Shown: piece after piece, positions 20,159-26,413 of the stretch
Position numbering within the stretch: the first letter of the stretch is position 1
How the letters are laid out: every line of letters starts with the position of its first letter
Assembly: GCA_003427395.1 (NCBI GenBank)
Contig: BFEA01000864.1
Location: 182,246 to 208,658 of the forward strand
Direction: 5' to 3'
From: Chara braunii
Lineage: Eukaryota; Streptophyta; Charophyceae; Charales; Characeae
Length of the DNA: 26,413 nucleotides
Translations under genes and position numbers: made by a program
Notes under the pieces: generated by a model
Told to the model about the DNA's origin: nothing
What the model saw: only the letters and a program-made list of their open reading frames with translations
Databases searched by the model: none

Positions 20159-21050
20159 GACGGTTGTTTACGAGTGCGTGAGCGTAAACCAGGCAGGTGG
20201 CCTCCTCACGTGGTACTCCCTGCTGCTGACGTGACACTGCTGACATGGTCTACTGACGTGGCCTGCTGACGTGGTCTGCTGACGTGGTCTGCTAACATGG
20301 CAACTTACCAATGCCGCCGCAGGGGGTACCTGGAGACAGATAGAGAAGGTAAGACGAGAGGGGGCAACAACGTAGGTGGGGAGGGGTGGGTGGGATAAAT
20401 TGCCCAGATAAGGAGCCACTACTAATCAAAAAAGAAAAGTTTGAACTTTGCAAAACCATTCGAGAATTAAAAAAGAAAAAATAATCGTTTGCAAGTTCAG
20501 TAGGGTTCCCAATTCCCCCTGAAGTGCGAAATTAGCCGGAGGAGAAATTCCGAACACTCAGATTGTAAATGATCGTCCAATAAGAATTACGAAAAAAATA
20601 AAATACAGCAAATATTCGGAATTACTCAGATGAGAGTACACGCAGTTGGAGAATGATAACTGCACTGGCAAGAGGGATTTCCCGTACCATTAAAAAAAAA
20701 AACAAATTTCGAAAAAAAATATTCCGGATTTCTAGATAACGGGAAATTGCAAAAGGAAATCGAAATTTTCGAACAAAAGATATTCCGGATTTTCCAACAA
20801 CGAAATTTCAATTTTTGAGAAGAAAAAACGAAAACGGAAATTTCAGATGTTGCGCTGTTGCGATTTTCCACAACAGAAATAGCGAGAAAAGAAAATGATC
20901 GAAGAAAAGAAAAAAAAATCGATTTTCGGCAGTGAGGTCAAAATCGTGATTTTGGGGGCTAACTGGTGTGCTCTAATCAATCAATCAAGACTAATCAGCT
21001 ACCTAGTCCCCGCACACGTGTCAGATCAGGTTGTCCTGATTCCGTGCGGT
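20159..21050 (-). other. Leader (5' UTR) of the gypsy element
   Basis: An 890-bp stretch between the primer binding site and the gag ATG. It is AT-rich with many TTTCGAAA/AATATTCC-like segments in its distal part. It carries a 13-bp tandem array close to gag (separate entry). There is no reading frame of note. Confidence 0.6.
20224..20300. repeat. 13-bp tandem array with ACGT-core motifs
   Basis: Six units start with TGAC or TAAC at 20227, 20241, 20254, 20267, 20280 and 20293, with period 13 (the first is 14). Three carry TGACGTGG exactly; on the element's sense strand that is CCACGTCA, a sequence bound by plant bZIP factors. The array lies 70-140 bp upstream of the gag start codon. Confidence 0.7.
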
Positions 21051-21062
21051 GCTTCGATACCA
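21051..21062 (-). promoter_or_regulatory. Primer binding site of the gypsy element
   Basis: Two bases from the end of the 5' LTR the - strand reads TGGTATCGAAGC. This resembles TGGTATCAGAGC, the usual complement of the 3' end of initiator methionine tRNA, with small differences. Position and similarity support a tRNA-iMet-type primer site. Confidence 0.75.
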
Positions 21063-21064
21063 AC

Positions 21065-22914
21065 TGTTACATGCCCAGTTAGGCAATGTACATACAAAAC
21101 CGAGGATCCGCAATGTGACAAAAATGACTAAATGTACAATGCAGCGCAAGTGGAATCTCAACAAGCAATGTACATTCCGAGACATACAAAATGGTGCTTT
21201 ATAGTGCAGAGAAGACTTAGGTACAAGTCTTGACCTGACCGGGACTGACCTCTCTTACGTAGTGCAAGACAGCGTAGCAGAATGCTAGAATATCAATGAC
21301 TAGCCCAATCAATATTGCAACGCAGACTAAACATACATCATTCTTATCACAAAGTATGAAGGGAGCCTGACGCTATACACAGGAAGAATGCGCTAGACCC
21401 AGATCATGCACAGACGTAGAGGAGGGAAATGGACGAAGAAGAGGAAGGGGGAGATGGGAAAGTCGTCAACATCAAGTCTTCGTTACGAGTCCCAAATAAT
21501 CCCTCATCAAAATGTCTGAAGTCCAATGTCGAGTCTGGATCTAAATATCACCAAACTCTCTCTCTCTCTCTCGTAGTCTGCTGATGCAGTGAAGTCTGAT
21601 AGCGAGAGGGTGAGAGGGAGATGATGGACTGAGAAGAGGAAGAAAAAAAACTCTCTCTTTCTCATGTGCCAGGTACTTACCTGTGAAGATGGCGCTGTGC
21701 TGCAGGTATCTCGAAGACGAAGTTGGAGCGATGACGCTGCAGGTAAGTCTCCCTGACCCCGCCCAATCTCTCTCTCTCTAGTACTGCTCTAGCTCCTACG
21801 GTGCCCTACACTGAAGACTACTGCTTATGCTACCAGCCCCCAGTGCTGAAGACTACTGCTAACGCTACTACTCCTGCAGCGCTCCTCGAGTGTGCTGCTG
21901 TCGAATCCTAAAGACTATCTCGTGCCTCCTGAACTGCACGTGAAGTGCCTGGGAAATACCTAGGAACTACCTGCCGGCCTGCAGGGCGGCCTGCAGGGCG
22001 GGCGATTCCTATATAGTGCTGGTCCGTCCAGGAGGCTGCTCTTGCCAATGCCGAAACGTGCCAAACCCTGGCGTTGAAGCTCAACCAGGGGTTGTCTTGA
22101 AAACAGACCCAAAATGGCCTGTGCTAAAACCCTGATTTGTTGCCTGAGTTTCAGGGCGGGTCGAACTGATGAGGGCTTGAAAATGACCCTCAGTTTCAGG
22201 CTGAAAACACTCGGGGCCAGAAAGACCCTGATTTAGCCTGAAAAGGACACATGGCCTGTAGGCCCTTGTTTTCAGGCTTTCAGGCTGAAACGACATGGGG
22301 CCTGTAGGCACTTCAAAGGAAAAATTCCCTAGAATTAAATAATAATTCTATAGTAAAATTACAATCTAAATTGTAAATTTTCATTCCATCTTAAAAAATG
22401 TCATTCCTATTTTAAAATTTTTCATCTTACTTGCAAACTTTCATTCCAAGAATAGGGTATCTCTTCTTATTTGGACTGCACGCTAGAGATGGAATGAAAG
22501 TCTAGATGAGTTCATGAAATATTTTTATTGGACTGTTATTCAAGTAAGGATTTTCAATCATAAATAGGTTCATCCAATCTAAATTAGAAGATATTTGTTG
22601 TAGTAGAATGAAAATTTAATTAAAACATTTCATAAACTCGTTCAGACTTTCATTCCATCTTGAACAAATAGATGTAGTTGGAAGGGAAAACTCATATTTA
22701 GACTGGAACTTATCAAATAAAACTGGAAATTTTAGAATTGGACGAACATTGGAATGATAATTTATAAATATGAAGGATTTTTTTTTTATGGAATGTTTTT
22801 TCAACTTTCATTTCTCGTGGGAATTTTTCTGTTGTTGTTTCTAGGCTTTTGGCCTGAAAACGTCACGGGCCTGAAAGTGGCCCATGCAGCCTGTTGCAGG
22901 CGCAGCATGGAACA
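21065..22914 (-). repeat. Right LTR (5' LTR of the gypsy element)
   Basis: It starts TGTTAC and ends CATGGAACA on the + strand, so it keeps the TG...CA ends. It aligns with 13002-14844 throughout, apart from the hAT MITE in that copy and an AT-rich insertion here at about 22311-22840. Without the insertion it is about 1.32 kb. Confidence 0.88.
22311..22840. mobile_element. AT-rich foldback insertion in the right LTR
   Basis: About 530 bp that the left LTR lacks. It is far more AT-rich than its surroundings. The ends are inverted: AGGAAAAATTCCC (22318-22329 area) faces GGGAATTTTTCT (22819-22830). Inside, the segment at about 22490-22525 (GATGGAATGAAAGTCTAGAT) is repeated in inverted form at about 22622-22665. 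There is no coding frame. TAGGC stands on both sides and may be a 5-bp duplication, but the flanking sequence is partly diverged. The superfamily is not clear. Confidence 0.6.
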
Positions 22915-22994
22915 AGTGTGACCCGCAGGTGCCATATAAATGCAAATTCACATACGTAAATTTTGCGGAAGTACGTGCTGGTGTGAGTATGCCC
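22915..22994. mobile_element. Central-hairpin MITE, copy 2, right part
   Basis: It ends GTGTGAGTATGCCC (22981-22994), identical to the right end of the copy at 25539-25947, and it begins exactly where the gypsy LTR stops. AGTGTGACC at its start matches the AGTGTGACG and AGTGTGACC of the other copies at the equivalent place. It completes the copy that starts at 12682. Confidence 0.75.
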
Positions 22995-23169
22995 TGAGTC
23001 CCGTAAAAAGCGAATCTGGGTAAAGCTGTCAGAACAAAAAGTAAAAAAACAAAGGACGTACACTTCTCGGAACTTTCTCCAAACAAAAAAAAAAGAAAAA
23101 CCAGATCAATTGCAAATTTTATACACCGGAAAAAAGAAAAAAACACTTCTTGGCAAGCATGTCAAATTC
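22995..23169. other. A-rich spacer
   Basis: No gene or clear element; several A-rich runs with interspersed G. The A-rich end precedes a dispersed repeat that begins with GTGTTAAATCCCATCC, and the same arrangement recurs near 26215-26236. Confidence 0.35.
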
Positions 23170-23300
23170 AGGTGTTAAATCCCATCCCCTTTGCTAGTGT
23201 GGCTTGGCTCGTGGTGCATCTTCAGAGCGGACCTCGTTTTTCTGTAAATTTTCTGTTGAATTGGTTCACCATCTCTGTGGACCTGCTGGTGGGTGCAGCT
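23170..23300. repeat. Dispersed repeat, copy 1
   Basis: GTGTTAAATCCCATC...TGCATCTTCAGAG.GGACC.CGTTTTTCTGT.AATTTTCTGTTGAA.TGGTTCACC is shared with 26236-26350 at roughly 85 percent by eye. It may be the left end of a SINE or another retroelement; the tRNA-like array follows immediately. Confidence 0.6.
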
Positions 23301-23399
23301 CCCGCATGTTCCCTCGTTGGAGGCTTGAGCACGGATGCGGCTGCTATGGGGATCCCCGTAATACTATAAGGGACAATAAAAAAGGCCTGAAAGGTTGTC

Positions 23400-24170
23400 C
23401 TGTCCATCCGAGGTCACCGGTTCGATTCCGTCTGGCTGCGGAAGTCCATTTGGCTGCGGATCGATTACTGGGCTACAATGATAAACTAACCAACAGGTAC
23501 GAGCCCATTAACCAGCCAGGGGATGTTCACCTGGAGTTTGGTGTATGGGATGCTGATAGGCAACTGCGGAGGGTCTTGGATTCTGCGTGGATGCTGCTGC
23601 CTGCGGAAGATCTCATGGATGTCACGTGTTGACGAGTAAGTCCTTGCTGCAACGGTGCTGGGGTGGGCTGAATGTCATGACCGGTATGGCTTCAGTCTTG
23701 AACACCAGGTCACCGTTGCAGTGGTAGAGGCATCTGGCTGTTACAGCCGAGGTCACCGGTTCGATTCCGTCCGGCTGCGGAAGTCCGTTTGGCTGCGGAT
23801 AGATTACTGGACTACAATAATAAACTTACCAACAGGTACGAGCCCATTAACCAGCCAGGGGATGTTCACCTGGAGTTAGGTGTATGGGATGCTGATCGGC
23901 AACTTCGGAGGGTCTTGGATTCTGCGTGCATGCTGCTGCCTGCAGAAGATCTAATGGATGCCACGTTTTGACGAGTAAGTCCTTCAAGTTGCTGCAACTG
24001 TGCTGGGGTGGGCTGAATGTCATGAATGGTATGACTTCAGTTTTGAACACCGGATCACTGTTGCAGTGGTAAAGGCATCTGGCTGCTACAGCTGAGGTTA
24101 CCGGTTCAATTCAGTCTGGCTGCAGAAGTCCGTTTGGCTACGGATGGATTACTGGGCTACAATGATGAAC
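23400..24170 (+). repeat. Tandem array of tRNA-like (SINE-related) units
   Basis: Three units with periods of 339 and 345 bp. Each has a pol III B-box-like GGTTCGATTCC at 23419 and 23758 (GGTTCAATTCA at 24103). Units 2 and 3 also have an A-box-like GCAGTGGTAGAGGC (23719) or its variant, then an anticodon-arm-like CTGGCTGTTACAGCC that resembles tRNA-Asn (GTT), at tRNA spacing. The cloverleaf is degraded: the T stem does not pair fully. The 270-bp bodies are about 93 percent identical between units 1 and 2. Both bodies keep the same open frame (NRYEPINQPGDVHLE...), but recent duplication alone explains that. Confidence 0.6.
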
Positions 24171-24255
24171 TTACCAACTGTCCAGATTCAACAAGTAATT
24201 GAAGTGGTTGCAACTTACCAACTGTCCAGATTCAACAGGTAATTGAATTGGTTGC
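24168..24255. repeat. Two 44-bp direct repeats
   Basis: 24168-24211 and 24212-24255 are adjacent copies with two differences. They begin AACTTACCAACTGTCCAG and follow the last tRNA-like unit. Confidence 0.9.
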
Positions 24256-24307
24256 TTACAAAAAAGTGTTTTCATAATGCTATTTCAGGTAGCGGGTGAC
24301 CGGCTTG

Positions 24308-24373
24308 GGGGAACTAGACGACTGCATCTTCCCACAGAAAGGGGAACTAGACGAGTGCATCTTCCCACAGAAA
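24308..24373. repeat. Two 33-bp direct repeats
   Basis: 24308-24340 and 24341-24373 are adjacent copies with one difference (GGGGAACTAGACGACTGC versus ...ACGAGTGC). Confidence 0.9.
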
Positions 24374-24621
24374 ATGAACAGGTTCATCCGCTTGGTATAA
24401 ATAGTAAAGAACGTATTCTCTCACGTTTCGTGCACAGATGCACTCGTTTCAGTTTCTTTTTTTTTCTTTTTCTTTTAATGGGCCAAGATACAGTTTGTAA
24501 TTGCAGTTCGGGCAATGTATACAACCTAGCTTTCTGGCCAGGTGGGAAAGTCTTTAGGTCCAAGGGCTGGTGGGAACATCTTTGCTACTTAGGCGCTGAG
24601 CTCCGCTGTCCCTGCACTTGA
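24374..24621. other. Unassigned segment
   Basis: No gene seen. It contains a T/C-rich tract at about 24449-24476 and an ACAGTTTGTAATTGCAGTT segment related to those near 2870 and 5345. Confidence 0.35.
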
Positions 24622-24832
24622 AGGTAGGACAGAGTGACTGCTCCGGTATCTGGCAAAGCACAGTTTTGCCAAACTCAGTAGTTGAGTGAGGATCTTTTCC
24701 TGACTCAAGGCGCTGAATAGCGCCACTTTTCAAGGCTCCCACCCGCCCCATTTTCCACGGTGCTGGGCCTTTGCAGGCCACTTGTTCGAGGGTCTGGTCC
24801 TACCTACCGTTGTTGAGTTTAGAAAACTCAAC
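24622..24832 (+). other. Multi-hairpin segment under a closing stem, possible structured RNA
   Basis: A 9-bp closing stem (AGGTAGGAC at 24622-24630 with 24797-24805) encloses four hairpins in series: TGGCAAA/TTTGCCA (24651-24671), TTGAGT-AGGA/TCCT-ACTCAA (24682-24708, one G-G mismatch), GGCGCT/AGCGCC with a GAAT loop (24709-24724) and GGCCT/AGGCC (24766-24779). A further 9-bp hairpin GTTGAGTTT/AAACTCAAC lies at 24812-24832. I do not recognise a known RNA family. The strand is a guess, because the pairing works on both. It could also be a decayed foldback element. Confidence 0.45.
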
Positions 24833-24879
24833 GGTGTGACACCATTTCTACATTAATAAATTGGAAACAAGAACTTAAG

Positions 24880-25068
24880 CCACCAGTACTTGGCCCAGCT
24901 ATAGATGCCGAGCCTGGAATGCCCCTGCACGCCGATTTCGCCGGGGTACCGTTTCGAAAAATTTTTGGCTGGCGCTTCCAGCCATTGTGGTCCGGTACCC
25001 CGAAGCCCTAAATGTGCGGCGCGTTAACGGGAAAGCGCTGCGGCCAATAGCTGGGCAAGTACTGGTGG
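24880..25068. mobile_element. Nested foldback (small MITE-like element)
   Basis: The outer arms CCACCAGTACTTGGCCCAGC... (24880-24902) and 25047-25068 pair over 22 bp with one extra G on the left. The middle arms CGGGGTACCG (24942-24951) and CGGTACCCCG (24993-25002) pair perfectly. The inner hairpin GGCTGG/CCAGCC (24967-24983) is perfect. TTAA-type bases lie outside both ends. The element is about 190 bp and has no coding capacity. Confidence 0.65.
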
Positions 25069-25074
25069 TTTAAA

Positions 25075-25538
25075 AAACTGAAAAAAAACGCTAGAAAGTT
25101 AGTAGAAACAGCTTCTCTCCTTATTTTCGACAACCTAACTCGGAGAAATGAAACACCTGAATATCTCTGTGGAAAAGGGATGCTTCCCCTGGTAAGGGGA
25201 CAGGAGGTCACCATTTGTAAAATGGATGCGGACAACATTGATGGCCAAATGCGTTCATTGCCCAAAGAAGGAAAAGAGTTTGATGCCAGAGAGCCAAACA
25301 CAGCTGTCAGAGTTCCTCGGTTTCAGGATGTAATGATGTCTAAAAAAACGAAAAAAAGAAGGGCACTGCAATTCAGAAATCTACCCTACCCTTTCTCAAC
25401 ACAAAACGGTTTCCGGCCCAAACCAAAAGGGCCAAGGCATACTACAAAACGGATTTCACGTCAAAGGAAAACTCTTACAAAATGACCAAATATAAAAGGT
25501 TATTATCCTGTATTTCGGTACCATTAGATTCACAATAA
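25075..25538. other. Unassigned segment with a short open frame
   Basis: 25180-25485 (+) is open for 101 codons with a lysine/arginine-rich C-terminal half, but I recognise no domain. There is no clear splice or promoter context, so I do not call it a gene. Confidence 0.3.
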
Positions 25539-25947
25539 GGGCATACTCACACGCGGACCTATAATCCCAAAATCCCAAGAAAAAGGGGAAAAGGCCGGTC
25601 ACACGGATCTACCAAATTCGCAAATGTACTATTCCAGTGCCCATTTGTCAGCGGCCTGGGAAGCCGTGGGGCAAGGGATTTTGCGGTCACCTCTGGAGGT
25701 GACCGCAAATTCCCTTTTTTTTTTTTTGCATTTTCTTCAACAAATTGGCAAAAATTCGTTCGCAAAAGTTCTTGCACAATGTGTGGATGGCGCCGTGTGA
25801 CCAGCCAAGTACCAAATACCCATTTCTCGAGACGGCCGCGACGTTGTCCCATCTGAAAAGGTACAGCAGTGTGACGCGATTCATGCCCAAAACCTCAAAT
25901 CGGCCCTTCCCAAAATGGGCATTTGGGGTCGCCGTGTGAGTATGCCC
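25539..25947. mobile_element. Central-hairpin MITE, copy 3, with TAA target duplication
   Basis: The ends GGGCATACTCACAC (25539-25552) and its exact complement (25934-25947) are flanked by TAA on both sides (25536-25538 and 25948-25950). This is the 3-bp duplication of PIF/Harbinger-type elements. The length is 409 bp with no reading frame of note. A perfect hairpin at 25680-25709 (TTTGCGGTCACCTC, TG, and its complement) lies 141 bp from the left end. The arms of copy 1 have TAACC where these have CACC, so the stem changes in pairs. Confidence 0.85.
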
Positions 25948-25950
25948 TAA

Positions 25951-26235
25951 GTCAACGGCAGGACCAGACCCCAGATGGAAGATCCTCATCTGGCAATAAG
26001 CCTGACCAGGCAATTATTACTTGATTATTATTCTTTATTATTCATTATTCAGAATTGTTAAGTCAGAAGCAATCTTTTGTTGTCCTTTCTGAGATTCGCT
26101 GTTATTACATTTTTGTCTGTTTGAGAATGCGCAAGGAACATCAATTCTATCTATCAATGGATCAATCAATGAATCCATCAATCAGCCAAGCATTCAATCA
26201 ATAGAGAGTTGAAAAAAGGAAAAAGGAAAAAAAGG
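25951..26235. other. Unassigned AT-rich segment
   Basis: It holds ATT-rich sequence (26010-26060), a short AATC-type tract (about 26150-26205) and an A/G-rich run up to the next repeat. No gene seen. Confidence 0.35.
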
Positions 26236-26413
26236 GGTGTTAAATCCCATCCTCTTTCCTAGCAGGACTTCGCCCGTTGTGCATCTTCAGAGTGGACCAC
26301 GTTTTTCTGTCAATTTTCTGTTGAACTGGTTCACCGTTTCTGTGAATTCTTTTGTTGATGGTGAGGCTGCACCTCTTGATCCTATCTTAAGTTGACGGAG
26401 ACAGCTCTTGCCC
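26236..26413. repeat. Dispersed repeat, copy 2 (cut by window end)
   Basis: It matches 23170-23300 from GTGTTAAATCCCATCC through the GTTCACC segment, and is likewise preceded by an A-rich run. It diverges after about 26350 and the window ends at 26413. Confidence 0.6.

Larger units (their letters stand above)
13002..22914 (-). mobile_element. Ty3/gypsy LTR retrotransposon, decayed, inserted in a MITE
   Basis: Two long direct repeats (13002-14844 and 21065-22914) bound a 6.2-kb interior. Read on the - strand the order is LTR, primer binding site, gag, protease, reverse transcriptase, RNase H, integrase, polypurine tract, LTR. Integrase after RT-RNase H is the Ty3/gypsy order. By eye about one in ten positions differs over the first 300 bp of the LTRs, so the insertion is not recent. 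The coding region has many stops and frameshifts. The 5-bp flanks (CATTG and AGTGT) do not match as a target duplication; it may have mutated. Insertion into a MITE copy explains the flanks. Confidence 0.9.

Noticed and set aside
12997-22919. A 5-bp target duplication for the gypsy element
   Set aside because: The flanks CATTG and AGTGT do not match; only a forced alignment with several changes would make them a duplication.
25180-25485. 101-codon open frame
   Set aside because: Basic composition but no domain, no gene context and a length expected by chance.

Overview
This window looks like nuclear DNA from a large, repeat-rich plant-type genome. It holds a Ty3/gypsy retrotransposon, a PIF/Harbinger DNA transposon with its two characteristic genes, a hAT-type miniature element, a plant-style LINE tail, tRNA-derived repeats, long homopolymer and CT tracts, and scaffold gaps (N). 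The style of the element proteins reminds me of charophyte algae such as Chara; that is an impression from memory, not a demonstrated assignment. I see no convincing single-copy host gene and no rRNA or functional tRNA gene.

Layout, left to right. 1-559 is unassigned sequence with a 75-bp tandem duplication. 560-2449 is a 5'-truncated LINE with an open C-terminal ORF, a polyadenylation signal and a 35-nt A tail. 2450-3590 holds A/T tracts and two long, miRNA-precursor-like hairpins. 3592-4122 is a Tourist-like miniature element (MITE) flanked by TTA. 4126-5469 is mostly unassigned, with one 26-bp hairpin, a second A tail and a perfect 22-bp palindrome. 5470-5903 is the first copy of a different MITE family, which has an absolutely positioned central hairpin. 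6038-12604 is a whole PIF/Harbinger element: transposase on +, Myb/SANT-like partner on -, both damaged. 12682-13001 plus 22915-22994 are two halves of a second copy of the central-hairpin MITE, split by a 9.9-kb Ty3/gypsy retrotransposon (13002-22914, - strand). That retrotransposon has 1.84-kb LTRs, a primer binding site, a polypurine tract, and decayed gag, protease, RT, RNase H and integrase. Its left LTR carries a hAT-type MITE with a perfect 8-bp target duplication; its right LTR carries a different AT-rich foldback insertion. 23170-24255 is a tandem array of tRNA-like, SINE-related units. 24622-24832 is a cluster of hairpins under one closing stem. 24880-25068 is a nested foldback. 25539-25947 is the third copy of the central-hairpin MITE, with a perfect TAA duplication.

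How the parts relate. The window is a layered record of insertions. The order can be read from nesting: central-hairpin MITE, then gypsy element, then hAT MITE and AT-rich insertion in its two LTRs. The Harbinger element (ends GGGCCTCG) and the 3592-4122 MITE (ends GGGCCTCGCCA, TTA duplication) share their terminal bases, so an enzyme of the Harbinger type may have moved the MITE. Both large elements look inactive: the gypsy pol frame has many stop codons, and the Harbinger genes have frameshifts and a stop codon inside the DNA-binding domain. The best candidate for something undescribed is the central-hairpin MITE family (three copies), followed by the miRNA-like hairpins, the tRNA-like tandem array and the multi-hairpin segment near 24.7 kb.
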